Assembly: GCF_047425865.1 (NCBI RefSeq) | Contig: NZ_CP179735.1 | Strand: one strand, 5' to 3' | DNA from: Macrococcoides equi | GTDB lineage: Bacteria; Bacillota; Bacilli; Staphylococcales; Staphylococcaceae | DNA: 64,000 nucleotides | In this document: positions 1-9,760 of the stretch, one piece after another | How the letters are laid out: each line of letters opens with the position of its first letter | Position numbering within the stretch: the first letter of the stretch is position 1 | Program-made: the position numbers and the translations under genes | The notes under the pieces: model-generated | What the model saw: the letters and a program-made list of their open reading frames with translations, nothing else | Databases searched by the model: none | What the model was told of the DNA's origin: nothing

Positions 1-461
1 ATTGTACGTCCCATAGGTACTTCAAAAAATTTTTTCATGAGACGCGCCAATATATCGACACCCCCTGTTGTTCCACCAAAACGGAAAATGATTCCTAGAC
101 CTGTTCCGATGAAAACCCCTCCAAACAAACTAGCAAGCAGTAAATCATCTTTTAATGCAATATTTAAAGGATATTTTTCGCAAATTGCTAAAAATAACGA
201 TACACTTAATGTACCGATAATCGTATAGATGAATGATAATTTTCCAAGTAATTTATACCCTACAAAAAACAGAGGAATATTAAAGATCAAGTTTAATAAG
301 GCAGGGCTCAGATGAAATAAATGATATAATATTAAAGCAATACCCGTAAACCCGCCTTCAGTTAAAGCGTTAGCCATATTAAAATTCACAATACCGAAAC
401 TAAAGATAAATGCACCTATTAATATCATAATGATATTGATTATTTTTATATTATTTTGCAA
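1..461 (-). CDS. YitT family membrane protein (5' part only)
   Basis: This is a polytopic membrane protein of the YitT/YpjC family, whose transport or signalling role is unknown. I translated it by hand from a TTG codon at 461 preceded by an AGGGGGG ribosome site at 469-475. About 153 residues are visible and the window edge cuts off the C-terminal part. Several hydrophobic helices are followed by the family's glycine-rich stretch GGTTGGVDILARL near residue 138. It is divergent from the ypjD-mgsA operon, as ypjC lies beside ypjD in Bacillus. The family call is fairly safe; the exact start is less so. Confidence 0.8.
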   Translation of the reverse strand, partial: MQNNIKIINIIMILIGAFIFSFGIVNFNMANALTEGGFTGIALILYHLFHLSPALLNLIFNIPLFFVGYKLLGKLSFIYTIIGTLSVSLFLAICEKYPLNIALKDDLLLASLFGGVFIGTGLGIIFRFGGTTGGVDILARLMKKFFEVPMGRT

Positions 462-519
462 TATTATCCCCCCTTGAATTTTAATTATACAGAATTATTT
501 GATATTTTTGGAGGTTTTT

Positions 520-846
520 ATGAAGACTTTAAAGGAAATGCAGGATGAAGTAGATCAATATATTAATCAGTTTAAATTGGGATACTTTTCACCGATGGAA
601 AATATGGTGAGATTAACAGAAGAAGTAGGGGAGTTAGCGAGAGAAATTTCCCATGTGTATGGACCAAAACAAAAAAAGCTTACTGAAAAAGAAAAAGATA
701 TAGGGATGGAACTAGCAGATAATTTATTTGTCTTAATTTGTTTAGCAAACTCAATGAATATAGATCTAACTGAAAGTTTCAATCACACGATGTATAAGTT
801 TAATACGAGAGATAAAGATAGATTTGAGAGGGTGGATGAATCATGA
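520..846 (+). CDS. ypjD: MazG-like nucleotide pyrophosphohydrolase YpjD
   Basis: A 108-residue all-alpha NTP pyrophosphohydrolase of the MazG superfamily, probably hydrolysing non-canonical (d)NTPs to monophosphates in the cytoplasm. The metal-binding EExxE signature is seen as EEVGELARE near residue 35, with a second acidic helix at MELADNLF. The start at 520 follows GGAGG at 510-514; an upstream TTG at 499 in the same frame has no ribosome site. The stop overlaps the mgsA start as ATGA, so the two genes are translationally coupled. Confidence 0.88.
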   Translation: MKTLKEMQDEVDQYINQFKLGYFSPMENMVRLTEEVGELAREISHVYGPKQKKLTEKEKDIGMELADNLFVLICLANSMNIDLTESFNHTMYKFNTRDKDRFERVDES

Positions 847-1211
847 GATTTGCAATTATTGCCCATGACCAGAAAAAGGATGCACTCGTTAATTTTATTG
901 AGGATCATATTGATGAATTCAGTAAACATGAACTGTATGCAACCGGCACAACAGGTTTACGTGTTATAGAGCGCACAGGATTATCAGTGACACGATTTAA
1001 ATCCGGCCCACTTGGGGGTGATCAGGAAATTGGTGCGTTGGTAGCTAATCATTCGATTGATGCCATATTCTTTTTTAGAGATCCATTAACTGCACAACCT
1101 CATGAACCGGATGTAAGTGCATTACTGCGACTTTCTGATGTATATGATGTTCCTCTTGCTACGAATGAGGGCAGTGCATTAGCAATCATTACTTATTTTG
1201 AATCGTTATAG
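843..1211 (+). CDS. mgsA: methylglyoxal synthase
   Basis: MgsA converts dihydroxyacetone phosphate to methylglyoxal and phosphate, a phosphate-releasing bypass of lower glycolysis. The 122-residue length is typical. Family signatures are visible: GTTGLRVIERTG for phosphate binding, GPLGGDQEIG carrying the catalytic aspartate, and the DPLTAQPHEPD stretch with conserved Asp and His. It sits between ypjD and bshA with start-stop overlap on one side and a 9-nt gap on the other, the conserved order in Bacillales, so it is probably part of one transcript. Confidence 0.95.
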   Translation: MRFAIIAHDQKKDALVNFIEDHIDEFSKHELYATGTTGLRVIERTGLSVTRFKSGPLGGDQEIGALVANHSIDAIFFFRDPLTAQPHEPDVSALLRLSDVYDVPLATNEGSALAIITYFESL

Positions 1212-1220
1212 GAGGAAATT

Positions 1221-2345
1221 ATGAAAATTGGTATTACATGTTACCCTACAATGGGAGGATCAGGCATTATTGCGACAGAACTTGGCATAAAAATGGCCGA
1301 ACGAGGACATGAGGTGCATTTTATCACGTCTAATACACCATTTCGTATTCAATTCCAGATGCCTAATATCACGATTCATCAGGTGGATGTAAATCAGTAT
1401 TCAGTATTCCAATACCCACCTTATGATATTACACTCGCAACGAAAATTGCTGAGGTTATCAATGTCTATGACCTCGATGTGTTACATATGCATTATGCAG
1501 TTCCACATGCGATATGTGGAATTTTGGCACGACAAATTTCAAGAAAAGATGTGGGTATTGTTACAACGCTGCATGGTACCGATATCACCGTACTAGGATA
1601 TGATTCAACTTTAAAAGGTGCGATTAGGTTTGGTATTGAGGAAAGCGATATTGTGACAAGTGTAAGTAATGCATTAACACAAGAAACTTATGATATTATT
1701 AATCCTCAGAAAAAGATAAAGACCGTCTATAATTTTATAAATGAACGTGATTTTGAAAGTGTTGATAATAAAGAATTAAGGGCTTGTTATGGCATTCCGG
1801 AAGATTATAAAGTGTTGATTCATGTTTCTAATTTTAGAAAAGTTAAGCGAATTCAGGACGTTATTAAAACGTTTAGCTTAGTTAGAAAAAAAATAAAATC
1901 TAAATTAATTCTTTTGGGTGATGGTCCAGAGCTGACAAAGATGCGTAACTATGCCAAAAAATTAGGTGTGCTAGAAGATGTCATGTTTCTAGGTAAACAG
2001 GACAAAGTTGCAAGTTATTATCAAATGTCTGACTTATTCTTATTAATGAGTGAAAAAGAAAGTTTTGGTCTAGTATTACTGGAAGCAATGCACACTGGAG
2101 TGGTATGTATCGGAACGACCGCTGGAGGTATACAAGAAGTAATCCAGCACAATGAAACAGGTTATATTGTTGATGTTGGAGACACAGAAGCAGCAAGTGA
2201 ATATTCATTAAAATTATTAACGGATGATACGTTATATCAACAATTTCAACAAGCTATGGCAATTGATATTAAAAATAGATTCCATTCCAAAATTATTACG
2301 GATCAATATGAAGAAATCTATCAATCATTAATAAAACAACCTTAG
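1221..2345 (+). CDS. bshA: bacillithiol synthase glycosyltransferase BshA
   Basis: BshA transfers GlcNAc from UDP-GlcNAc to L-malate, the first step of bacillithiol synthesis, the low-molecular-weight thiol of Firmicutes. The 374-residue protein has the GT-B fold of family GT4: a glycine-rich N-terminus (TMGGSGIIATELG), HGTDITVLG in the first domain, and the C-terminal donor-site motif EKESFGLVLLEAM near residue 278. AGGAGG lies just upstream of its start. It is embedded in the ypjD-mgsA-bshA-cca-birA cluster, as in B. subtilis. Confidence 0.95.
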   Translation: MKIGITCYPTMGGSGIIATELGIKMAERGHEVHFITSNTPFRIQFQMPNITIHQVDVNQYSVFQYPPYDITLATKIAEVINVYDLDVLHMHYAVPHAICGILARQISRKDVGIVTTLHGTDITVLGYDSTLKGAIRFGIEESDIVTSVSNALTQETYDIINPQKKIKTVYNFINERDFESVDNKELRACYGIPEDYKVLIHVSNFRKVKRIQDVIKTFSLVRKKIKSKLILLGDGPELTKMRNYAKKLGVLEDVMFLGKQDKVASYYQMSDLFLLMSEKESFGLVLLEAMHTGVVCIGTTAGGIQEVIQHNETGYIVDVGDTEAASEYSLKLLTDDTLYQQFQQAMAIDIKNRFHSKIITDQYEEIYQSLIKQP

Positions 2346-2353
2346 GAGATACT

Positions 2354-3568
2354 ATGTTTTTAGAGAAAACAGATTTGAATCAGGCAACAAAAAATTTATT
2401 TTATGCGGCGCAAGCTGTGATTCATCATATAGAATCCCAAGGCTATAAAGCCTATATTGTTGGTGGTGCAGTGAGAAATATACTATTAGATAAGCCAGTA
2501 AATGATATCGATATTACTACGAATTGTTTGCCAGAAGAGATCATCAATATATTTGACAGAACGATTCCCGTAGGCATAGAACATGGTACTGTACTTGTCC
2601 TATGGGAAGAATATCAGTTTGAGATTACCACATTTAGAAAAGATGGTGATTACCATGATTACAGGCGACCTGATCAAGTTTATTTTGTTTCTGATTTGAA
2701 ATCAGATTTAAAAAGACGAGATTTTACGATTAATGCATTAGCAATTGACGAATCAGGAGAAATTATTGATTACTTTGAGGGACAAGATGATTTGTTGCAG
2801 AAAAATATTCGTGCAGTTGGCGATGCAGAACAAAGATTTCAGGAAGATGCCTTACGTATGATACGTGCCATTCGGTTTCAAAGTGTATTAAATTTTGATA
2901 TTGAAGAAAATACATTAAATGCAATTCATAAACTAAGTCCAATGGTAGAACACGTTTCTATAGAACGTATCGTTATAGAGTTTAAAAAGATGATAGAAGG
3001 AACTGGCAATAGTAAAGCGCTGCAAATCTTTTATCAGGAAATGTATCGGTATATTCCATTCTTTAAGTGCTTAAAGAATGATCTAAAAAAATATCAAATC
3101 CATCATGCAACAACATTTGAGATATATTTAGGTTATATCATTTTTTGTGAAACAAATGAATGTATAAAAAGATTACCAAACTTAAAAATTTCAAATCAAG
3201 AAAAAAATTTAATTAAAACGTATGCTGATATTTTTAGATATTTTAATTTTCCAGGATATTCTATCAGACAATTTGTATATCGATATGAAATAAATTTAAT
3301 CAAAGACGTATTAAAATTTATCCATCATGAAAAACTGGACTTAAATAATATGATAGATATTCAGTTACTTAAGGAAAACTATCATTTATTACCGATACAT
3401 TCAAGAAGTGAACTTGCAATTAATGGTCATGATTTAATGATACATCTAGGTAAAAAACAAGGAGCTTGGTTAAAGCAAACATTAGAAGATATAGAAAACG
3501 AAGTAATAGAGGGACGGTTAACTAATAACAGAGAAAAGATATTGGAGTGGACGAAACAAAATGTCTAA
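2354..3568 (+). CDS. cca: tRNA CCA-adding nucleotidyltransferase
   Basis: This class II CCA-adding enzyme builds or repairs the 3' CCA of tRNAs without a nucleic-acid template. At 404 residues it has the usual length for Bacillales. Motif A is seen as GGAVRNILL followed by the two carboxylates in DIDITT (residues about 35-55). The RRDFTINALA motif follows near residue 125, and EDALRMIRAIRF, part of the nucleotide-selecting motif, near 170. The 3' end overlaps birA by 8 nt, indicating coupled translation. Confidence 0.95.
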   Translation: MFLEKTDLNQATKNLFYAAQAVIHHIESQGYKAYIVGGAVRNILLDKPVNDIDITTNCLPEEIINIFDRTIPVGIEHGTVLVLWEEYQFEITTFRKDGDYHDYRRPDQVYFVSDLKSDLKRRDFTINALAIDESGEIIDYFEGQDDLLQKNIRAVGDAEQRFQEDALRMIRAIRFQSVLNFDIEENTLNAIHKLSPMVEHVSIERIVIEFKKMIEGTGNSKALQIFYQEMYRYIPFFKCLKNDLKKYQIHHATTFEIYLGYIIFCETNECIKRLPNLKISNQEKNLIKTYADIFRYFNFPGYSIRQFVYRYEINLIKDVLKFIHHEKLDLNNMIDIQLLKENYHLLPIHSRSELAINGHDLMIHLGKKQGAWLKQTLEDIENEVIEGRLTNNREKILEWTKQNV

Positions 3569-4529
3569 ATACAAACAGGATATACTATTATTCTTACTCG
3601 AGCATAAAAATGAATATCTTTCAGGTCAGAAACTTGCGAACCATTTTAATATTTCACGTACCGCAATCTGGAAAGCAATAGAAGGGTTAAAAGAACAAGG
3701 ATTTCAATTTGATTCTGTAAAAAATAAAGGCTACCGTATTATTAGTCTTCCTAATCACTGGGATAGAGATCTATTAACTTATATGCTGAAAGATTCTATA
3801 TTTGACCGTCTTTTTGTTTATCAACAAGTAAGTTCTACCCAAACGATGGCTCATGAATTACGTTTAAAGTATGATGAGCCTTTGTTAATATTGTCTGAAA
3901 TTCAAACTGAGGGTAGAGGACGTTTTAAAAGACAATGGTTATCACAACCGCACACTGGTTTGTGGATGAGTTTAGTGCTCCACCCCTATATCAGCTTTCG
4001 TCAAATAGCAACTTTCAATTTGTTTATCTCTATTGCAATTGCAGAAACTATAAAAAAAGTATGTCATATAAATCCAAAGATTAAATGGCCGAATGATATT
4101 TATATAGATGACAAGAAAGTATGTGGGTTTTTAACAGAAATAAATGGTAACTCTGATGGTGTGGATACAATTATTTGCGGCATAGGTATTAATATAAATC
4201 ACGAAAAAAATGATTTCGATTCTGAACTTAGTAAAACAGCTACAAGCCTAATGTTAGAGTGTGGATCGAAAATTGATAGATATATATTTTTAAAAAGCTT
4301 AATCGAATCCGTTGAATTGTATTACAGAATGTTTCTGGACAAGCCTTTTTCAGATATAAAAGATATTTACAAAGATTATTCAATGATTTGGGACAGAACA
4401 TTAAGATATACTGAAGGAAAGAAACAAATCTTCGGCAGGGCTGTTGATTTGAAAGATGATGGCGTGCTCGTTGTGCTTGATGAGAGTGGGCAACTTCATC
4501 AATTTATTAGTGCAGATATAGAAGTGTAG
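3561..4529 (+). CDS. birA: biotin-protein ligase / biotin repressor BirA
   Basis: BirA activates biotin to biotinyl-AMP and attaches it to carboxylases; class II enzymes also repress biotin genes. The 322-residue protein carries an N-terminal winged helix (SGQKLANHFNISRTAIWKAI, residues about 22-41), so it is the bifunctional class. The catalytic domain shows the GRGRFKR biotinyl-AMP loop near residue 114 and KWPNDIY near 174. It overlaps the end of cca and is followed 9 nt later by the dinG-like gene. Confidence 0.94.
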   Translation: MSKYKQDILLFLLEHKNEYLSGQKLANHFNISRTAIWKAIEGLKEQGFQFDSVKNKGYRIISLPNHWDRDLLTYMLKDSIFDRLFVYQQVSSTQTMAHELRLKYDEPLLILSEIQTEGRGRFKRQWLSQPHTGLWMSLVLHPYISFRQIATFNLFISIAIAETIKKVCHINPKIKWPNDIYIDDKKVCGFLTEINGNSDGVDTIICGIGININHEKNDFDSELSKTATSLMLECGSKIDRYIFLKSLIESVELYYRMFLDKPFSDIKDIYKDYSMIWDRTLRYTEGKKQIFGRAVDLKDDGVLVVLDESGQLHQFISADIEV

Positions 4530-4538
4530 GTGTAAAAT

Positions 4539-7127
4539 ATGGCATTAAAATATGCTATCGTCGATTTAGAAACGACAGGCAATAATATAGAGCATGATGC
4601 AATTATTCAAATTGGAGTCTGTATCATGCAGGATAACATTATATTAGAAACTTTTGACTCTTTTATATACACGGATCAATCGATTCCACCCTTTATCCAG
4701 TCTCTTACTAAAATTAATAATGATATGGTGGAAAATGCCCCAACATTTGATACTATTGCTGCCAATCTATACAGACTTTTAGAGGGTTGTGTATTTGTTG
4801 CGCATAATGTTGATTTTGATTTGAATTTCTTAAAGAAATATTTTATGCAATGTCGTTATGATTACCAACCTAAATATATCATTGATACTGTAGATGTTTT
4901 TAAAATAATCTTTCCAAATATGGAAAGGTATCAATTATCATATTTATCAGAGCAACTTCAGATAAATCTGGACAACGCTCACCGTGCAATAGATGATGCT
5001 TTGGCAACCAGTGAAATATTAAGCATTGCCTTGACGCGTCTGAGCGAGATGCCTTTTTCTACATTAAAACGCTTATATGGTTTAGCAAAAGAGATGCGCT
5101 ACCATTTTGATGAAATATTATTTGATATTATTAAAAATTATCAAAGTACATCATTAGTTTATCAAACGAAATTAGGCATTGATTATTTAAAACAAAGTAA
5201 AGAATTTAATTCTTTTCAAATCGATATGAATTTTGACGAATTTTTTAAAAATATCATTAAGCAATTAGATTTTGTTTTTCGTGAAGAACAATTACATCTT
5301 TCCTATGAGATATTTTTAGGTTTAAAAGATAAACAGGAATTAACGATAGAAGCTGAATTAGGCAGTGGAAAAACTTTAAGTTATTTAATTGCAGCTGCTT
5401 ATTTTGTGGCGACTACTAATGAGTCAATATTAATTTCCACCTCTACAATTGCACTGCAAAATCAAATGATAGAATATGACATAAAGTTACTGGATAATAT
5501 TGGTGTACACCTACCTTATCAAATTATCAAAAGTAAAAATCATTATTTGACCGTTGAATTTGTAGACTATATTTTAAATGATAGTAAGGTAAATCACGAT
5601 ATATTATTATTGAAAATGCAGCTATTAATATATTTAATGAGTAATAACGATGGAGATATTGAAAAATTAAATTTAAATGGTGGCAGAAAAATATATTTTG
5701 ATTTGATGAAAAGTCTTTATCAGCATAAAAAAAATGAAACGTATTTATTTAATATGATAGATAATATTGCACATATTGGCATAACAAATCATGCACATTT
5801 ACTGTCTGGTCGAAAACAAAGTATATTTCATAATTACCAACATATTATTATAGATGAAGCACATCAGATCCTAAATTATGCATTGAAGTACACAACCAAA
5901 ACTATAAAATATCAGGACATCAAATATTTAATATCACAGACTATACAGGAATTTGATACGAAAGAAATAACGCATAAACAAAAACTCAGCGATTTAACAT
6001 TTTATCAGTATGGTAGCATTAGTGATGAATTACATCAATTGAATTTGAAATATGAATTGCTATTTGATTATTTCAGAAATTTTTACAGTCCTGAACGTAT
6101 TGTTAGAGTATTGCTTAAAGAGAATGACGAACCAGTTACTCTATTGCACGAAATCATACATGCACTGAATCTACTATTGAAAGCATCTTCGCTATCCCAA
6201 GTCCAAAGAAGTATGATTGAAAATCTTAAAGAACAGTTGAAGCAGTGTTATCAACATATTATCACTCAAGGAGATATTTTTTTAACATTTAATAATCAAA
6301 ATAAAACGGGCGTGCAATTAGTTTTAAAAGATAGTAAGGTTAAGGCTATTATTAAGCAATTTATTATGGATGTATTTGACGCTAAGATATTTATTTCCGG
6401 AACAATCAATTCACTAAATGAACAAAACATATTGTCAGAACTTTTTACGGATGAGTTGAAGTATATAAAATATGAATCGAATTTTCGGAAATATACGGCG
6501 CCTATGTATATTCCTAATGATATTCCTGCCTTTAACTATCAAAATCAGGAAAGATATCTTCAAAAATGTCTGGAGTATATATTACTTTATTTAAATAGTT
6601 ATGAAGGTAAGGCACTCATTTTATTAAATAGCTATCAACAAGTAGAAATTTTGCGTGATTATTTGTACGACACTACGCTCAATCAAATTATTTTAACGCA
6701 GACTAGTGATGCTAATACTACGAAATTAAATCAACAATTTAATCAACTCGATCAAGGTGTTTTATTAGCAACGCAGACATTCTATGAGGGTATTGATTTT
6801 AAATATGATGGTATAAAATGTGTGATGATTGTATCACTACCATTTATGCACCCTAATGATTTAAATATTGCATTGATGAAAGAAGAAGTGAATGATGTAT
6901 TTTTAGAATATCAAGTCCCAATTGCAGTGAATAAACTGCATCAAGCTACTGGTAGACTGATTAGGAATGAACAAGATCGCGGTTGGATGATTTGTTTTGA
7001 TCGCAGAATAAAAGAAAGTAGTTATGCACATAAATTTAATCACATCCTGAGAAATTATCAGCAATTTGAGGGGGATATTGAATATTTTGAGCAATTTCTC
7101 CATAAGATTTATAAATCTTTTATATAA
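4539..7127 (+). CDS. dinG: DinG-type 3'-5' exonuclease with helicase-like domain
   Basis: An 862-residue protein combining an N-terminal DEDD exonuclease (IVDLETTG near residue 8, VAHNVDFDLNFL near 88, HRAIDDALAT near 150) with a superfamily 2 XPD/DinG-like ATPase. Walker A is ELGSGKT near residue 270 and the DEAH box is in IIDEAHQIL near 435. Late helicase motifs are visible as QTFYEGIDF and QATGRLIRNEQDRG. I see no four-cysteine iron-sulfur cluster, in line with the staphylococcal DinG group, reported to act as an exonuclease rather than a helicase. The assignment follows architecture and position after birA. Confidence 0.9.
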   Translation: MALKYAIVDLETTGNNIEHDAIIQIGVCIMQDNIILETFDSFIYTDQSIPPFIQSLTKINNDMVENAPTFDTIAANLYRLLEGCVFVAHNVDFDLNFLKKYFMQCRYDYQPKYIIDTVDVFKIIFPNMERYQLSYLSEQLQINLDNAHRAIDDALATSEILSIALTRLSEMPFSTLKRLYGLAKEMRYHFDEILFDIIKNYQSTSLVYQTKLGIDYLKQSKEFNSFQIDMNFDEFFKNIIKQLDFVFREEQLHLSYEIFLGLKDKQELTIEAELGSGKTLSYLIAAAYFVATTNESILISTSTIALQNQMIEYDIKLLDNIGVHLPYQIIKSKNHYLTVEFVDYILNDSKVNHDILLLKMQLLIYLMSNNDGDIEKLNLNGGRKIYFDLMKSLYQHKKNETYLFNMIDNIAHIGITNHAHLLSGRKQSIFHNYQHIIIDEAHQILNYALKYTTKTIKYQDIKYLISQTIQEFDTKEITHKQKLSDLTFYQYGSISDELHQLNLKYELLFDYFRNFYSPERIVRVLLKENDEPVTLLHEIIHALNLLLKASSLSQVQRSMIENLKEQLKQCYQHIITQGDIFLTFNNQNKTGVQLVLKDSKVKAIIKQFIMDVFDAKIFISGTINSLNEQNILSELFTDELKYIKYESNFRKYTAPMYIPNDIPAFNYQNQERYLQKCLEYILLYLNSYEGKALILLNSYQQVEILRDYLYDTTLNQIILTQTSDANTTKLNQQFNQLDQGVLLATQTFYEGIDFKYDGIKCVMIVSLPFMHPNDLNIALMKEEVNDVFLEYQVPIAVNKLHQATGRLIRNEQDRGWMICFDRRIKESSYAHKFNHILRNYQQFEGDIEYFEQFLHKIYKSFI

Positions 7128-7206
7128 TAAACATGAAATGACTTAAAAATTGGATAGATTATTGGTAAACTGTTCATATAATGAATCCTGGGAGGAATGA
7201 GGAATC

Positions 7207-8391
7207 GTGGAATTATCACAACGCGTTCAAAAGTTAACGCCGTCAACAACACTAGCAATTACAGCGAAAGCGAATGAATTAAAAGCAAGTGGTAAACCTG
7301 TTATAGGACTTGCAGCAGGAGAACCTGATTTTAATACACCACAAAATATTATTGATAAAGCTTTTGAAGCAGTACAAAATGGTGCAACAAAATACACACC
7401 ATCAGGTGGTTTAAAACAATTAAAAGAAGCTATCCAAAAAAAATTAAAAACAGACAACAAACTTGATTATGCTTTAAATGAAATTATGGTTGCCAGTGGT
7501 GCAAAACATGCATTATACAATTTATTTCAGGCATTATTAAATGAAGGTGACGAAGTTATTGTTCCAATTCCTTATTGGGTAAGCTATCCTGAACAAGTTA
7601 TTTTAGCTGGAGGGAAAGTAGTTTACGCAGAAAGTGATGAATCAACGGAATACAAAGTAACGATAGATGCATTGAATAAAGTTAAAACCGATAAAACGAA
7701 GGCACTTGTACTGACATCGCCAAGTAATCCTAGTGGTATGGTTTATACGAAAGAAGAATTGAAGCAAATTGCAGATTGGGCAGTTGAAAATAATATCGTT
7801 GTTGTGTCTGATGAAATTTATGAGACGCTTGTTTATGATGGTGAACATATTAGTATTGCTAGTTTTAATGATGACATTAAAGCTTTAACAGTGGTAATCA
7901 ATGGAGTATCTAAGAGTCATTCAATGACAGGCTGGCGTATTGGATATGCCTGCGGAGATGCACAACTGATTAAAGCGATGACAGATTTATCAAGTCACTC
8001 AACGAGTAATCCAACTACACCATCTCAATGGGCTGCGATAGAAGCTTATAATGGAGATAAAACGTTCCTAAATGAAATGAATCGCATCTTTAAGAGTCGT
8101 TTAGATGAAATATATCCAAAATTAATGGAGATTCCTGGTATCGAATGTATCAAACCAAAAGGTGCATTTTACTTATATCCAAATGTAAGTAAAACGGTTG
8201 AACTATGTGGATATAACAATACAGAAGATTTTGTAACTGCTTTACTTGAAGAAAAGTTAGTTGCGGTTGTACCAGGTTCAGGATTTGGTTCACCAAATAA
8301 TATTCGTTTAAGCTATGCAACTGATTTAGATTCTATGTTAGAAGCTATTAAACGTATTAAAGAATTTGTAGAAGAGAAAATGGAGAAGTAG
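7207..8391 (+). CDS. aspartate aminotransferase (PLP, class I)
   Basis: A fold-type I aminotransferase interconverting aspartate and oxaloacetate with 2-oxoglutarate and glutamate. The 394-residue protein has the PLP-binding lysine in GVSKSHSMTGWRIGY near residue 235, preceded by SPSNPSG and VVSDEIYE, and the substrate-binding arginine in NIRLSYA near the C-terminus. It starts with GTG at 7207 after GGGAGG at 7190-7195. Only 2 nt separate it from asnS, so aspartate and asparagine metabolism are probably co-transcribed. Confidence 0.92.
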   Translation: MELSQRVQKLTPSTTLAITAKANELKASGKPVIGLAAGEPDFNTPQNIIDKAFEAVQNGATKYTPSGGLKQLKEAIQKKLKTDNKLDYALNEIMVASGAKHALYNLFQALLNEGDEVIVPIPYWVSYPEQVILAGGKVVYAESDESTEYKVTIDALNKVKTDKTKALVLTSPSNPSGMVYTKEELKQIADWAVENNIVVVSDEIYETLVYDGEHISIASFNDDIKALTVVINGVSKSHSMTGWRIGYACGDAQLIKAMTDLSSHSTSNPTTPSQWAAIEAYNGDKTFLNEMNRIFKSRLDEIYPKLMEIPGIECIKPKGAFYLYPNVSKTVELCGYNNTEDFVTALLEEKLVAVVPGSGFGSPNNIRLSYATDLDSMLEAIKRIKEFVEEKMEK

Positions 8392-8393
8392 AT

Positions 8394-9689
8394 ATGACGA
8401 AAATTACAATTAATCAGGCAAGTCAATATGTTGGTCAGCAAGTAACGATTGGGTCTTGGATTTTAAATAAACGCTCAAGTGGTAAAATCGCATTTTTACA
8501 ATTGCGTGATGGCACAGGGTTTATGCAGGCAGTCGTAGTAAAAGAATCTGTAGGCGAAGATTTATTTAAAGTCGCAAAAGGCATAACTCAAGAAACATCA
8601 TTATATATCACGGGAACGATTAAAGAAGACGAGCGCTCAGATTTTGGTTATGAAATGGAAGTTAATGATATTGAAGTTATTCATGAATCTGTGGATTATC
8701 CAATCACACCTAAAGCGCATGGTACTGATTTCTTAATGGATCATCGCCATCTATGGTTACGTTCAAAACGTCAACATGCGGTGATGAAAATTCGTAATGA
8801 AATTATTCGTGCAACATATGAATTCTTTAATAATGAAGGATTTACTAAGATTGATCCACCTATCTTAACGGGTTCTGCACCTGAAGGAACGAGTGAATTA
8901 TTCCATACGAAATACTTTGAAGAAGATGCATTTTTATCTCAATCAGGTCAATTATATATGGAAGCTGCAGCCATGGCGCATGGCAAAGTATTCTCTTTTG
9001 GTCCAACGTTCCGTGCTGAAAAATCAAAAACACGTCGTCACTTAATCGAATTCTGGATGATTGAACCAGAGATGGCATTTTACGAACATGAAGATAGTTT
9101 AGAAGTGCAGGAACAATATGTATCTCACATTGTACAGTCTGTCCTTAAAAACTGTCAGCTGGATTTAAAATTATTAGGTCGTGATACTACAAAATTAGAA
9201 AAAGTTAAAGCACCATTCCCGCGTATTACGTATACAGAAGCAATTAAATTCCTTAAAGAAGAAGGATTCGATGATATTGAATGGGGCGATGATTTCGGTG
9301 CACCGCATGAAACGGCCATTGCAAATCATTATGATTTACCTGTGTTTATCTTGAATTATCCAACCGGGATTAAACCATTCTACATGCAGCCAAATCCCGA
9401 TGAAGAAGGAACTGTAAAATGTGCTGATATGATTGCACCAGAAGGATATGGTGAAATTATTGGAGGTTCAGAACGTATTTGGGATTTAGCTTTAATTGAA
9501 CAACGAATTAAAGAACATGGTTTAGATCCTGAAGCATATAGTTACTATACAGATTTACGTAAATACGGTAGTGTACCTCACTCAGGTTTTGGTTTAGGGT
9601 TAGAACGTACTGTAGCATGGCTTTCAGGCGTTGAACACGTACGTGAAACAAGTCCATTCCCAAGACTACTGAATAGATTATATCCATAA
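8394..9689 (+). CDS. asnS: asparagine-tRNA ligase
   Basis: AsnRS charges tRNA-Asn with asparagine. The 431-residue protein has an N-terminal OB-fold anticodon-binding domain (residues about 1-110) and a class IIb catalytic core. Motif 2 is seen around FGPTFRAEKSKTRRHLIEFWMIEPE (cited for its key residues FRAE and RRH) near residue 205, and motif 3 in GFGLGLERTVAWLSG near the C-terminus. It lies directly behind the aminotransferase. I saw no T-box leader in the 2-nt gap or upstream of the aminotransferase. Confidence 0.96.
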   Translation: MTKITINQASQYVGQQVTIGSWILNKRSSGKIAFLQLRDGTGFMQAVVVKESVGEDLFKVAKGITQETSLYITGTIKEDERSDFGYEMEVNDIEVIHESVDYPITPKAHGTDFLMDHRHLWLRSKRQHAVMKIRNEIIRATYEFFNNEGFTKIDPPILTGSAPEGTSELFHTKYFEEDAFLSQSGQLYMEAAAMAHGKVFSFGPTFRAEKSKTRRHLIEFWMIEPEMAFYEHEDSLEVQEQYVSHIVQSVLKNCQLDLKLLGRDTTKLEKVKAPFPRITYTEAIKFLKEEGFDDIEWGDDFGAPHETAIANHYDLPVFILNYPTGIKPFYMQPNPDEEGTVKCADMIAPEGYGEIIGGSERIWDLALIEQRIKEHGLDPEAYSYYTDLRKYGSVPHSGFGLGLERTVAWLSGVEHVRETSPFPRLLNRLYP

Positions 9690-9712
9690 AATAATTAATT
9701 ATATAACTTTGC

Positions 9713-9744
9713 AATCGTATAGATGAATGTCTATACGATTTTTC
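9713..9744 (+). terminator. intrinsic terminator after asnS
   Basis: An 11-bp perfect stem (AATCGTATAGA at 9713-9723 with its complement at 9730-9740), a 6-nt loop and a T-rich tail lie between asnS and dnaD. Confidence 0.8.
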
Positions 9745-9760
9745 TTCACAAGGAGGGGCT

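Noticed and set aside
37..228. 63-codon open frame at the left edge
   Set aside because: It is a shadow of the YitT-family gene on the minus strand.
7128..7206. T-box leader for the aminotransferase-asnS operon
   Set aside because: The gap is only 79 nt and lacks the conserved T-box sequence and a terminator.
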